A stretch of DNA of 64,000 nt from Algoriphagus sp. Lineage in GTDB: Bacteria > Bacteroidota > Bacteroidia > Cytophagales > Cyclobacteriaceae. The notes beneath the pieces are model-generated. The model had not been told where the DNA came from. It worked only from the letters and a program-made list of their open reading frames with translations, and searched no databases. The stretch covers positions 1 through 64,000 of the forward strand of contig NZ_JAMWZB010000026.1 of assembly GCF_024305035.1 (NCBI RefSeq), written 5' to 3'. Of the stretch, positions 17,358 to 27,414 are shown in pieces; within the stretch, counting starts at the first letter, position 1, and every line of letters begins with the position of its first letter. The translations under genes were made by a program, and so were the position numbers.

Positions 17358-17628
17358 TAGGCAGTTTTCAGGATTGGATTGATGAGAAAAACAATTTTAC
17401 CTCTATCAATCCTATCGAACCCCTTTTAAAGAATCCAATAACTGTTTTTTCATTTGTCAGTCCTTTTACCAGGAACAAGTGGAGCTTCACGATTCCTATA
17501 TCGAATAGATCATGCATCTTTCCGAGATCCCCTACGGTATCAACCAGCCAAAATGACCATCGTTCAACAGTTTAGGACGTTTCGAACCATTTTCTAAATT
17601 CACTTGCTTTAAGCAAGGCTTCAAGAAA

Positions 17629-19878
17629 TCAACCTCCAAACTTACCTTTGAGCATGGCTAGCTTCTCAGCCATACTGGGTTCTTTTTGGTTGGGCTTTGC
17701 TGATCGATTTTCAACCGGTTTAGCCATCTTTTTCCCACGCTCGGCAAAGGGATCGGATTTCATACTCAAGCCAATTCGCTTTCTGGCTACATCTACTTCC
17801 ATCACGGTAACCTGAACTTTTTGGTTGACTTGAACCACTTCATTGGGATCTTTGACAAATCGGTCCGCCAAATGACTCAAATGAACCAAACCATCCTGGT
17901 GGACACCCACATCCACAAATGCCCCAAAAGCGGTGATGTTGGTCACCACACCGGGCAACTTCATTCCGGTTTTTAGATCAGAAATGCTGTTGACACTTTC
18001 CTCAAATTGGAACACTTCAAAACTTTCCCTCGGATCTCGACCAGGCTTGGAAAGCTCAGCTAAAATATCCTCCAAAGTCGGCATTCCTACCCGGGCGCTG
18101 GCATAGTTTTTCAAATTGATGCGCTTCCGCAATTCTTCCGACTGAATCAACTCCAAAACTGTTGCTCCCAAGTCTTTAGCCATTTGCTCGACAAGTTCGT
18201 AGCGTTCCGGATGCACACCCGAACCGTCCAAAGGATGTTTAGCCGAGCGAATCCGTAAAAAGCCGGCAGCCTGCTCAAAGGCCTTTTCCCCCAAGCGAGG
18301 TACCTTCAGTAACTGGGATCGACTGGAGAATGGTCCATGCTCATTTCGGTAATCCACGATATTTTGAGCCAATACAGGACCCAAGCCTGATACATAGGTC
18401 AACAGTTGTTTTGAAGCAGTATTCACTTCCACTCCTACTCCATTAACTGCAGACATCACGGTATCATCCAGCGCATTTTTTAGCGCACTTTGATCGACGT
18501 CGTGCTGATATTGCCCCACTCCGATGGATTTGGGGTCGATTTTGACCAATTCAGCCAAGGGATCCATCAAACGTCTTCCTATACTTACTGCTCCCCTCAC
18601 AGTCAAATCCAAATCAGGGAATTCCTCCCGAGCCACGTCCGAAGCCGAATAAATAGATGCTCCTGCCTCATTGACCATGGTAACAATGATGGATTTGGGT
18701 AAGCCTAAATTTTTGACAAAAGCTTCTGTTTCCCGTCCGGCAGTCCCGTTCCCTATGGCGATCGCCTGAATGGAAAAGCGCTCCACCAATCCCTTAACGG
18801 TCATGGCAGATTCTGCGCTCCTTCGTTGGGGTTCATGAGGATAGATGGCCTCGTAATGCAAAAACTGCCCCTGAGGACCTAAACACACCAATTTACAACC
18901 TGTTCGAAAACCGGGATCAATGGCCATGACGGCTTTTTCGCCTAAGGGCGCACCCAAAAGCAATTGGCGAAGGTTTTCTGCAAACACCCGAATCGCTTCC
19001 TCATCGGCCTTCTTTTTGGTCAAAAGTCTCACCTCGGTTTCCATACTCGGTTTGAGCAATCGCTTGTAGGCATCCTTAATCGCCAACCGCACCTGTTCTA
19101 CCGAGGAATTGGAGGCATTCTCTAAAATTTCCCGCTCCATTAAAGCGAGGGCATCGGATTCCTCGGGACAAGAATCCAGCATCAAAAACAATTCTTTTTC
19201 CCCACGTCGCATCGCCAATACCCGATGGGAAGGAGCGGTTTTAATGGGTTCAGACCAGTCAAAATAATCCTTGTATTTTGCCGCTTCCTGCTCTTTGCCG
19301 GGAATGACCCGCGAAGTGAAGGTTCCCTGATCCACAAACAATTTGCGCATCTTCTCCCGTAATTCCGGATTTTCATTAATCCATTCTGCTAGGATATCAC
19401 GCGCACCCTGAAGGGCATCTTCCGAACTCTTCACCTCCAGAGCTTCATTGATATAGTCAGCGGCTAAACGCTCCAAATCAACAGATTCTTGCTTAAAAAT
19501 CTGGGTAGCGAGTGGCTCCAGTCCTTTTTCCTTTGCGATCGTTGCCTTCGTTCTCCGCTTGGGTTTGTAAGGCAAATAAATATCCTCCAATTTGGCCATG
19601 GTTTCAGCGGTGGCAATGGACTGAAGAAGGGCGTCGGTCATTTTCCCCTGCTCTTCAATGGATTTGATTACCGCTTCCTTTCGCTTATCTAAATCCCGCA
19701 ACTGCTGTAAACGATCCCGTACGGCTGCCACCTGCACCTCATCCAAGCTTCCGGTAACTTCCTTTCGGTAACGGGAAATAAAAGGTACTGTCGCTCCCCC
19801 GTCCAACAACTCAATAGTTGCTTTTACCTGTGCCGGCTTAACCTGGAGTTCAGAAGAAATTTTAACGTCGTAATTCAT
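17629..19878 (-). CDS. tex: Tex-family RNA-binding transcription accessory protein
   Basis: 749 residues, the usual Tex length. The N-terminal Tex helical domain has ATVPFISRYRKEVTGSLDEVQ. The YqgF/RNase H-like core starts at about residue 320 with MAIDPGFRTGCKLVCLG. Helix-hairpin-helix repeats follow (VSGLGPVLAQNIVDYR, LLKVPRLGEKAFEQAAGF), and an S1 RNA-binding domain is at about 640-715 with TNITAFGAFVDVGVHQDGLVHLS. The tail is basic. Tex is a cytoplasmic protein linked to transcription and RNA metabolism. Single gene, divergent from the thioredoxin-like gene. Confidence 0.95.
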   Translation of the reverse strand: MNYDVKISSELQVKPAQVKATIELLDGGATVPFISRYRKEVTGSLDEVQVAAVRDRLQQLRDLDKRKEAVIKSIEEQGKMTDALLQSIATAETMAKLEDIYLPYKPKRRTKATIAKEKGLEPLATQIFKQESVDLERLAADYINEALEVKSSEDALQGARDILAEWINENPELREKMRKLFVDQGTFTSRVIPGKEQEAAKYKDYFDWSEPIKTAPSHRVLAMRRGEKELFLMLDSCPEESDALALMEREILENASNSSVEQVRLAIKDAYKRLLKPSMETEVRLLTKKKADEEAIRVFAENLRQLLLGAPLGEKAVMAIDPGFRTGCKLVCLGPQGQFLHYEAIYPHEPQRRSAESAMTVKGLVERFSIQAIAIGNGTAGRETEAFVKNLGLPKSIIVTMVNEAGASIYSASDVAREEFPDLDLTVRGAVSIGRRLMDPLAELVKIDPKSIGVGQYQHDVDQSALKNALDDTVMSAVNGVGVEVNTASKQLLTYVSGLGPVLAQNIVDYRNEHGPFSSRSQLLKVPRLGEKAFEQAAGFLRIRSAKHPLDGSGVHPERYELVEQMAKDLGATVLELIQSEELRKRINLKNYASARVGMPTLEDILAELSKPGRDPRESFEVFQFEESVNSISDLKTGMKLPGVVTNITAFGAFVDVGVHQDGLVHLSHLADRFVKDPNEVVQVNQKVQVTVMEVDVARKRIGLSMKSDPFAERGKKMAKPVENRSAKPNQKEPSMAEKLAMLKGKFGG

Positions 19879-20038
19879 GATTTACTGGTGATTTTTCCAA
19901 CTTGAGGCTGCAAGATACGTCTCCTAAACCAGACAAAAAGGCTCTTGTGTAAGACTTGTCACTAAATGACTGATGCTGATGGATTAATTTTGAAAATAAA
20001 TTGCCCCTCCCTGAGTGGATTAAAACTCACCCTTGACT

Positions 20039-20629
20039 ATGGAAGAAAAGAAAAAAATGGATTGGAAAAAGGAAATCAAATCGTGGGGACTCATATTCGC
20101 ATTTTTTGCCTTTCTATATTTTACCGGCTTATTACCTGTAGTGCAGGGAGCCATCCAATCGGTATTGCTTTCCACCGGATTAATTCAACCTAAGCTTGAG
20201 CGGGTAGATTTGACAGAGCAGAACTTCGATTACTCCGGTCAATTTCAAGATTTTGAAGGAAACCCAGTTTACTTAGCGGACTATAAAGGAAAAACGGTTT
20301 TCATTAATCTCTGGGCCTCCTGGTGCGGTCCTTGCCGAGCTGAAATGCCGCATATTTCTGAACTGTACAAATCCCTAAGGGATCAAGCAAACATTGAATT
20401 TCTGATGATCGGCTTGGATCAGGATTTTGAAAAAAGCAAAAGCTTGATTGAATCCAAAAATTGGGCATTCCCAGCGGTACATGCCAGCTATGGAATCAAT
20501 AAGAGCTTACAAAGCGAGTCGATTCCCACTACCCTTGTGGTGAACCCCGAAGGAAAAATCGTCTTCTATCAGCAGGGAATGAGTAATTTCAATACCGATG
20601 AATTTCGTGAATTTTTGATTTCTCACTAA
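20039..20629 (+). CDS. TlpA-like thiol-disulfide reductase, membrane-anchored
   Basis: 196 residues from the ATG at 20039; a TTG two codons upstream is an unlikely alternative. One N-terminal membrane anchor (WGLIFAFFAFLYFTGLL) is followed by a thioredoxin fold facing the periplasm. The active site WASWCGPCRAEM has Cys96 and Cys99. The cis-proline region is ESIPTTLVVNPEGKIV. It probably keeps periplasmic cysteines reduced or serves cytochrome c maturation. There is no maturation gene nearby to decide between these. Confidence 0.88.
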   Translation: MEEKKKMDWKKEIKSWGLIFAFFAFLYFTGLLPVVQGAIQSVLLSTGLIQPKLERVDLTEQNFDYSGQFQDFEGNPVYLADYKGKTVFINLWASWCGPCRAEMPHISELYKSLRDQANIEFLMIGLDQDFEKSKSLIESKNWAFPAVHASYGINKSLQSESIPTTLVVNPEGKIVFYQQGMSNFNTDEFREFLISH

Positions 20630-20718
20630 AACAATCCACCCCATAGCCCTTTTTATAGGTTCGGTTTGCCACCTTTAAAGATTTGTAGTAATCTTCGGAT
20701 ACAAACCCAATTTAACCT

Positions 20719-23049
20719 ATGAAAAAAGCCATTTTCCTCTTTGGAGCCCTTGTACTTTTGTTTTTGGATGGATACGCTCAACAATCCAAACTGTGGTACG
20801 AGCTGCCCGCTGAAACGTGGGAGGAAGCTTTACCAATCGGAAATGGCCGTCTGGGGGCCATGGTTTTTGGCATTCCCGGAAAGGAACGAATTCAACTCAA
20901 CGAGGACTCGCTGTGGCCCGGAGGAGAAAAAGATTGGGGACTGGCTAAAGGAAGGCCAGCCGACTTAAAACAAATTAGGGACTTTCTTTTGGCCGGTGAG
21001 CATCAGAAAGCCGATTCCCTACTGGTCTCAGCCTTTTCCAGAAAGGGAGTAACGCGCTCCCATCAGACCCTTGGCGATCTAGTTTTGGATTTCCAATGGG
21101 AAGAAGTAAGTGAATATTACCGCGAATTGGATTTGGAGCGGGCCGTAGCTTTTTCCCGGTTCCAAAGCGAAGGCTATGAGGTCAGTCAGGAAGTTTTTGC
21201 CTCGGCTCCAGATCAAGCTTTAATTATCCGGTTAATCACCAACCATCCCAAAGGGTTCCGTGGAAAAATCCGCTTGAGCAGACCCGAAGACCAAGAAGTA
21301 CCAACCGCAGAAACCCGGGCGATCCATCATCAATTATTGGAAATGAATGGAGAAGTCACCCAACGGGGTGCTAAAATTGACTCCAAACCCTCCCCGATTT
21401 ACCAGGGAGTGAGATTCCGCAGTATTTTACACGCCGAGGCGGATGTTGCTTTGACGGGCACCGAGGATGAGCTTTGGGTGGATGGAGCCACTGAAATCAC
21501 CCTGAAACTCGTCACCGCTACTTCGTATTATCATTCCAATTTTGAACAGGTGGCCCAAAGACAATTGGATCGTATCGCATTCAAGAGTTTTGGGGAATTG
21601 CAATTTCGACACCAGAGTGAGTATCAAGCTTGGTTTAACCGAATGAACCTTCAATTGGGAAAACCTTTTACAGCCGATATTCCCACCGATGTTAGGATCC
21701 AGCAGGTAAAGGAAGGAAAAGTAGATCTTTGGCTTGAAAAGCTGTTATTTGATTATGGTCGCTACTTATTGATTTCCTCGAGCAGACCGGGGACCAATCC
21801 AGCCAATCTTCAAGGACTTTGGAACCCTCATATTGAAGCACCCTGGAATGCAGATTACCATTTGAATATCAATCTGCAGATGAATTATTGGCCGGCCGAA
21901 GTTACCGGACTCCATGAATTGCATGAGCCGCTTTTTGATTTTACCGATGCGTTGATCGAAAATGGGAAAGCGGTTGCCCAAGTAAATTTCGGCATGCGCG
22001 GTTCGGTATTGCCCCATACCACGGATCTGTGGAAAATTCCCTTTCTACAAGCCGAAACTGCGTATTGGGGAAGTTGGATCGGCTCGGGAGCCTGGCTCGC
22101 CCGCCATTACTGGGAGCATTATTTATTTACCGGGGATGAGGCTTTCCTCATCGAGCGTGCACTTCCGGCGATCGAGCAATTGAGCCTGTTTTATGCCGAT
22201 TGGCTCATCGAAGACCCCAGAGACGGCAGTCTGGTTTCGGCTCCTTCTACCTCTCCGGAAAACCAGTTTATCAATCCAGAGGGGATAAAAGCGGCCAGTA
22301 CCCTAGGGGCAGCCATGGATCAACAGTTAATTGAAGATATATTTACTATATATCTTAAAATCAAAGAGATAAACTCAACAGAAAGCGAACTTCAAAAGCG
22401 AATTAAAACGCTTTTACCCAAGTTAAGACAGGGCGTAATTCTAGGCGAAGACGGAAGGATTCTGGAATGGGATCGGGAATATGCCGAACCTGAAAAGGGA
22501 CATCGACACCTTTCTCATCTCTATGCTTTTCATCCAGCCAATCAGATCACCCCCAGCCAAACTCCTCAACTCCTGGAAGCGGTTAAAAAGACCCTAGACT
22601 ATCGTCTTGCCCATGGAGGTGCCGGAACAGGCTGGTCGAGAGCCTGGCTGATCAATTTTTCTGCCAGACTGCTCGACGGGGGAGCCACTCATGGGCACAT
22701 TCAAAAGCTCATCAGTCAATCCTTATATCCCAATTTATTTGATGCTCATCCACCCTTTCAAATTGATGGGAATTTTGGTTTTACCGCCGGAATAGCTGAA
22801 ATGCTCCTCCAAAGTCATGAAGAGGGACTCATTCGGATATTACCCGCCCTGCCGAAAGCCTGGACTGATGGAGCCGTCAGTGGAATTAAAGCCCGTGGCG
22901 GATTTACCCTCGATTTTGAATGGAAAAACGGGCAGCTCACTTGGTTAAAAATTCATTCCGAACTTGGAAAACCCATCCTGATTCTAGCCGATGGTTCTGA
23001 AATGGAACTGAACTTAAAAAGCGGTGAACAACTGGAATTCGAATTTTAA
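20719..23049 (+). CDS. GH95 alpha-L-fucosidase/galactosidase
   Basis: 776 residues with an N-terminal signal peptide (MKKAIFLFGALVLLFLDGYA). The GH95 N-terminal domain begins LWYELPAETWEEALPIGNGRLGAM. The catalytic (alpha/alpha)6 barrel contains the Asn-rich PWNADYHLNINLQMNYWPAE (about 375-395), the presumed acid Glu in SAPSTSPENQF (about 510-518), and the Asp in FQIDGNFGFTAG (about 680). These match the Asn, Glu and Asp residues known to matter in GH95 inverting alpha-1,2-L-fucosidases. Some members act on L-galactosides instead. It probably acts in the periplasm on plant or algal glycans. The following genes run in the same direction with gaps of 150-200 bases. Confidence 0.92.
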   Translation: MKKAIFLFGALVLLFLDGYAQQSKLWYELPAETWEEALPIGNGRLGAMVFGIPGKERIQLNEDSLWPGGEKDWGLAKGRPADLKQIRDFLLAGEHQKADSLLVSAFSRKGVTRSHQTLGDLVLDFQWEEVSEYYRELDLERAVAFSRFQSEGYEVSQEVFASAPDQALIIRLITNHPKGFRGKIRLSRPEDQEVPTAETRAIHHQLLEMNGEVTQRGAKIDSKPSPIYQGVRFRSILHAEADVALTGTEDELWVDGATEITLKLVTATSYYHSNFEQVAQRQLDRIAFKSFGELQFRHQSEYQAWFNRMNLQLGKPFTADIPTDVRIQQVKEGKVDLWLEKLLFDYGRYLLISSSRPGTNPANLQGLWNPHIEAPWNADYHLNINLQMNYWPAEVTGLHELHEPLFDFTDALIENGKAVAQVNFGMRGSVLPHTTDLWKIPFLQAETAYWGSWIGSGAWLARHYWEHYLFTGDEAFLIERALPAIEQLSLFYADWLIEDPRDGSLVSAPSTSPENQFINPEGIKAASTLGAAMDQQLIEDIFTIYLKIKEINSTESELQKRIKTLLPKLRQGVILGEDGRILEWDREYAEPEKGHRHLSHLYAFHPANQITPSQTPQLLEAVKKTLDYRLAHGGAGTGWSRAWLINFSARLLDGGATHGHIQKLISQSLYPNLFDAHPPFQIDGNFGFTAGIAEMLLQSHEEGLIRILPALPKAWTDGAVSGIKARGGFTLDFEWKNGQLTWLKIHSELGKPILILADGSEMELNLKSGEQLEFEF

Positions 23050-23251
23050 TGAGTAACTATATCCTGGTATAATCCGAAAGCATGCTCAAGATTGGCTAGC
23101 TTTTCACCTCAGACAAAAACTCAACGGACCTTATGGCACAAGGCTACCAAAAATCCGATTTTATTTCCATTTTGCTTATTCAACTAGCCTGGGAAAATAC
23201 GTGAACCGAATGCCCCATGTCAGTTTATCCAACACTTAAAATTACCCGGAC

Positions 23252-24382
23252 ATGAAGCGCTTATTTATTTCTCTTGCACTTCTTTTCTTATTTATTTGGC
23301 TAATCTGGTCCAATACAGGACGAGGATATCCCCTTCCCCTTCCGGAAACATACTTGGATTTGGTACAGGAATTGAATCCTTCCGATACCTTAAACCACAG
23401 GATTGTAGGCATCCAACCATTTATGGAACCCCGAGACTACCTCAGTCAAGATGCCTTTTATTCTAAATTAGCGAGCTATGTAAGCGTTGCCGGCCAACAT
23501 GGACTGATCAATGAAAACTCCCTGATCCTTTTTCCTGAATCCATCGGTACCTGGCTGCTTTTTTCAGGAGAAAAGCACAGCATTGCCGAGAAAGAAAAAT
23601 TGGAAGAAGCTACGAATACCCTAATTTTTTCCAATTTGGTAGATTTTGGACTCCATTATTGGACTACCCCTGAGGAAAATCGCAAGATGGGGGCACTTCT
23701 TCGGATGAAATCCAATCAAATGGCACGTGATTACTTTCAGGTATTTAGCCGAATCGCATCCGAGCAAAAATGTTATCTGGTAGCAGGATCGATCATTCTT
23801 CCCGGACCCACCGTCTTGGATGGGGAATTGATCATAGACCCCAGCAAACCGCTTTACAATGCTTCCTTCCTGTTTGGTCCTGACGGCAAAATCCTGCAAC
23901 GACCTGTGCTCAAGGCTTTCCCCACTGAAGCAGAAAAACAATTGATTAGCTCGGCTAGCCCTGAAAATCCCCCCATTTTCAACCTTCCGATGGGAAAAAC
24001 TTCTCTATTGATGAGTACAGACAGCTGGCAGTCGGAAATGCTTCAACCCATCAGGGAAAATGACATTGAATTGGTGCTGATGTCTTCGTATTGGTCCCAG
24101 AACCAAGGAAAGGAACCTCTTAGAACGGGACCTGAGCAATCAGCTCCCGCTCTGGAAACTGACTTAACCTCTACCGAGAACCTGAACGAATGGGAAGCCT
24201 GGAGCACCCATGCCCTACCCGCTCTGCTGAGTGAAACTCAGGCAAGAGCCGGAATGAATGTCTTTTTGATGGGGCAGCTTTGGGATAGGGTTTATGAGGG
24301 CAAAACCATGGCCTACCATCATGGAAAGCTTCTGGATTCTCATACAGCCAAACGGGCTGGAATCTGGTGTTTGAATTTTTAG
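23252..24382 (+). CDS. Nitrilase-superfamily protein lacking the catalytic cysteine
   Basis: 376 residues, with an N-terminal hydrophobic helix (RLFISLALLFLFIWLIW) that serves as anchor or signal. The fold is recognised from the catalytic Glu96 in LILFPES and Lys221 in RPVLKAFPTE, followed by the strand that should carry the nucleophile. Where active members read about L-I-C-Y-D-S-W, this protein reads LLMSTDSWQSEM, so Cys is replaced by Ser255 (codon AGT). The later helices also fit the family. It may be a non-catalytic binding protein or use another residue. The nearest relatives among known functions could be amidohydrolases or apolipoprotein N-acyltransferase-like enzymes; I cannot choose. 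Confidence 0.6.
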   Translation: MKRLFISLALLFLFIWLIWSNTGRGYPLPLPETYLDLVQELNPSDTLNHRIVGIQPFMEPRDYLSQDAFYSKLASYVSVAGQHGLINENSLILFPESIGTWLLFSGEKHSIAEKEKLEEATNTLIFSNLVDFGLHYWTTPEENRKMGALLRMKSNQMARDYFQVFSRIASEQKCYLVAGSIILPGPTVLDGELIIDPSKPLYNASFLFGPDGKILQRPVLKAFPTEAEKQLISSASPENPPIFNLPMGKTSLLMSTDSWQSEMLQPIRENDIELVLMSSYWSQNQGKEPLRTGPEQSAPALETDLTSTENLNEWEAWSTHALPALLSETQARAGMNVFLMGQLWDRVYEGKTMAYHHGKLLDSHTAKRAGIWCLNF

Positions 24383-24536
24383 AATTAATCCATCCCCGAA
24401 GACCAAGCCTCAAACAGGATATCTGATATTAGGTAAAGATCATCTGTGGATTAGCTTAGGGTTATGTTTTAAGCATAATCCTTTCCCAATTTAAATCCAG
24501 CCAAAAAATGGGTATTTTTAGCCAAAAGACCTGACT

Positions 24537-26093
24537 ATGAAATTCCCCTTCCGGATCCTGCTGTTGTTTTTGCTTTGCTCTACCCAAGTTCATGGACAAG
24601 AACCACGGGTATATCAGGCCCCTGCATTTGGTTTTGACTGGAGTAAACCTTCTGAGCATCCCGACCGAATTGTGCTTACTTTTGGACAAAATGCTACAGA
24701 AGAAATCCGGATTAATTGGAGAACCGACAGCACGATTACCGAAGCCTATGCCGAACTCGCTGTGGCTACTGCTGCACCCAAATTCTGGAGAAATGCCATC
24801 AGCCAAAAAGCAATTACAGAACCTTTCAATGCGCTAGCCATTCCCCAGGCTGAGGTTTTGGCCCATTACCACAGTGCTTCATTTGATGAGCTCCAGCCGG
24901 CTACCACCTATGCCTACCGGGTAGGAGATGGTACCCATTGGTCCGAATGGTTTCAGTTTAAAACCCCGGATGCTGATCCTAATGCCAAATTCTCTTTTCT
25001 TTATGTAGGAGATGCTCAAAACTACATTCTTGAACTTTGGTCAAGATTGATTCGGGAAGGCTACCGTAAAGCACCGGATGCAGATTTTATCATCCATGCG
25101 GGGGATTTGATTAACTATGCCCACCGGGAACAAGAATGGCATGAATGGTTTACCGCTGGGGGGTTTATTCACAGCATGCTTCCGACGCTTGCTGTACCGG
25201 GAAATCACGAGTACAACTACCTCAATGATGCGGATCGGGAAGCAAGAAAGCGGAGCCTTTCGGCCCAATGGAAGCCGCAATTTAGTTTTCCGCAGAATGG
25301 TCCTGCCGGATTGGAAGAAACGGTCTACTTCATTGACTACCCCCAAGTCAAATTTATTTTTCTGGATAGCAACCGCGACCATGAAATTCAGGCCGAATGG
25401 TTGAGAACTGTCCTTTCCCAAAATGATAAAAAATGGACCATCGTCAGCTATCATCACCCCTTATTTTCGGCCTCAGCAGGCCGGGACAATGAGGACTTAA
25501 GAAAACTCTGGAAACCCATTTTCGATGAATTTGGGGTGGATTTGGCACTTCAGGGACACGACCACAGCTATGCCCGAGGTCGAGTTGCTCCCGGAAAAAA
25601 TGAACTCAACGGGCTGAATATGAGAGATCAAACCGGCACCGTTTATGTGGTTTCGGTCAGTGGGGGAAAGATGTATGGCCTTCGTCCAAACGGTTGGGAG
25701 GATCTAGAGGCCGAACGAGACCGTGCCGCTGAAAACACCCAGCTTTTTCAGGTGATATCCGTAGAGGGAAACCAACTCCAATTTGAAGCCTATACCGCAA
25801 TCGGCGAACTTTACGATGCGTTTGAGTTGATTAAATCTGAGGATGGAAGCAACCGGTTTATCGAGAAAAAAGGAGCACTTGGGCCGGAGTTTCGATTTGA
25901 AAACACCATCCCCTACGAAGACCAACTTCCCGAGGCAATCGCCGCTAGCATCGGCAAGCAATTCCCCGATTATCGCATAGATCGAGTCAATTTTATCCAA
26001 GAAAAAGAGGGATTTCGGTATCGGGTACGTCTCCTCAAGGAAAAAGAAGAGAAAATCCTGCTCCTGGATCAACTGGGAAATCAAGTGAACTGA
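24537..26093 (+). CDS. Purple-acid-phosphatase-like metallophosphoesterase
   Basis: 518 residues with a signal peptide (MKFPFRILLLFLLCSTQVHG). A fibronectin-like N-terminal domain (about 45-145) is followed by a calcineurin-type metallophosphoesterase domain. Metal-binding motifs are present in order: VGDAQ, HAGDLINY, PGNHEYNY, SYHHPLFS, and GHDHSYARG. This is the domain order of bacterial purple acid phosphatases. The expected reaction is hydrolysis of phosphomonoesters in the periplasm. The C-terminal 80 residues include a PepSY-like sequence region (IGKQFPDYRIDRVNF) of unclear role. It precedes a LacI regulator on the same strand. Confidence 0.86.
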   Translation: MKFPFRILLLFLLCSTQVHGQEPRVYQAPAFGFDWSKPSEHPDRIVLTFGQNATEEIRINWRTDSTITEAYAELAVATAAPKFWRNAISQKAITEPFNALAIPQAEVLAHYHSASFDELQPATTYAYRVGDGTHWSEWFQFKTPDADPNAKFSFLYVGDAQNYILELWSRLIREGYRKAPDADFIIHAGDLINYAHREQEWHEWFTAGGFIHSMLPTLAVPGNHEYNYLNDADREARKRSLSAQWKPQFSFPQNGPAGLEETVYFIDYPQVKFIFLDSNRDHEIQAEWLRTVLSQNDKKWTIVSYHHPLFSASAGRDNEDLRKLWKPIFDEFGVDLALQGHDHSYARGRVAPGKNELNGLNMRDQTGTVYVVSVSGGKMYGLRPNGWEDLEAERDRAAENTQLFQVISVEGNQLQFEAYTAIGELYDAFELIKSEDGSNRFIEKKGALGPEFRFENTIPYEDQLPEAIAASIGKQFPDYRIDRVNFIQEKEGFRYRVRLLKEKEEKILLLDQLGNQVN

Positions 26094-26154
26094 GGGTAAT
26101 CTTTGGATTTTAGGGGGAATCGGACTTATCTTTCATTCGATAGACCCAAAATCC

Positions 26155-27177
26155 ATGTCAGAAAAACGCCGAATCACACTCAAGGATATTGCCCGAGAAT
26201 TGGGCATTTCTGTCTCTACTGCTTCCCGGGCACTCAATGCCTATCCCGGAATTTCAGAAGAAACCATCAAACGGGTTAAGGATTTTGCCGAAAAGCATCA
26301 CTATGTACCCAATTCGATCGCGGTTAATTTTCGAAAAAACAAAACCCAAACCATTGGGATGATTGTCCCCGAATTGGTACATCCTTTTTTTTCAAGCGTC
26401 ATCAGTGGGGCTATCAATCGAGCAAATAAGGCCGGATACCGTGTTCTGATCAGTCAAACCGACGAAAAACAGGAAAATGAAATCTTGGCCTGTAACAGCA
26501 TGATTGGAGGAAACGTAGATGGTTTGCTCATTTCTATTGCCAATGAAACAGTAGACTTGAATCATATTCAAGAGTTTATTAATGAAGGAAAACCTGTTAT
26601 TCAGTTTGATAAATTTTCCGAAAAGCTTCATACCCCCAAAGTGATCACCGATGATTTTGAAAGTGCCTACAAAGCCGTAAAGCACTTAATCGATCAAGGC
26701 TATCGAAAAATCGCACACATCAACGGTTTAATTGCGGTGCAAAACTCCATCGATCGATTCAAAGGCTACAGACAAGCCTTAACTGATCATGGCCTGGAAT
26801 TTCATGAGGCATGGGTCCCACACTGCAAGGAAATCAGTGAGGAAGAGGGATATGATTTTGCAAGTCAGTTAATGAATTTACCCAACCCGCCGGATGCAAT
26901 TTTCTGTATTACTGATCTGGTCGCCTTGGGGGTGATGAACTACCTCAAAACGGCCGGAATCCGCGTTCCCGAACAAGTGGGCGTCATGGGTTTCAGTAAT
27001 TGGAAAATATCCGAAGTGATGAGTCCGAGCTTGAGTACCGTGGAGCAACATGGCTTTAAAATGGGCGAAAAATCAGTAGGGATCCTACTCCACTTACTGA
27101 ATGAAAACTCCCAGGGAAATCACGAAATCTATAAAATTGAAACTGATTTGATCATCCGCGAATCTACTTCAAACTAA
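26155..27177 (+). CDS. LacI family transcriptional regulator
   Basis: 340 residues. The helix-turn-helix at residues 6-27 reads TLKDIARELGISVSTASRAL, followed by the hinge helix region (NSIAVNFRKNKTQTIGMIVP). The rest is a periplasmic-binding-protein-like sensor domain with HPFFSSVISGAINRA and VGVMGFSNWKISEVMSPSLS. It ends with the usual dimerisation segment. The ligand is probably a sugar or related metabolite. Candidate targets are the upstream GH95 cluster or the amylosucrase/transporter operon a short way downstream; neither can be proven from sequence. Confidence 0.92.
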   Translation: MSEKRRITLKDIARELGISVSTASRALNAYPGISEETIKRVKDFAEKHHYVPNSIAVNFRKNKTQTIGMIVPELVHPFFSSVISGAINRANKAGYRVLISQTDEKQENEILACNSMIGGNVDGLLISIANETVDLNHIQEFINEGKPVIQFDKFSEKLHTPKVITDDFESAYKAVKHLIDQGYRKIAHINGLIAVQNSIDRFKGYRQALTDHGLEFHEAWVPHCKEISEEEGYDFASQLMNLPNPPDAIFCITDLVALGVMNYLKTAGIRVPEQVGVMGFSNWKISEVMSPSLSTVEQHGFKMGEKSVGILLHLLNENSQGNHEIYKIETDLIIRESTSN

Positions 27178-27414
27178 TGGTTTGAATTGGCCTTTGGAAA
27201 ACAGAAAGGGATTCTGTTTCTTCACGAGTAATTTCAACAGCTGGAGTGGAGTAGAGTACAGTACTTTTTTATATTTTGGGATTATTTAAAGTATTGTCAA
27301 TAGGAGCCAAATTAACTATTTAACCCTAATTCCTCCTTATATTTTTAATCAGTTTTTTTGATTTGCAATCAAAAAGAAATAAAAATATCAAATTACTATT
27401 AAACTGTTTTTTGA

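Noticed and set aside
17240-17575. A 111-residue plus-strand frame at the end of the permease gene
   Set aside because: It lies out of frame over the permease 3' end and then runs through noncoding sequence; no protein features.
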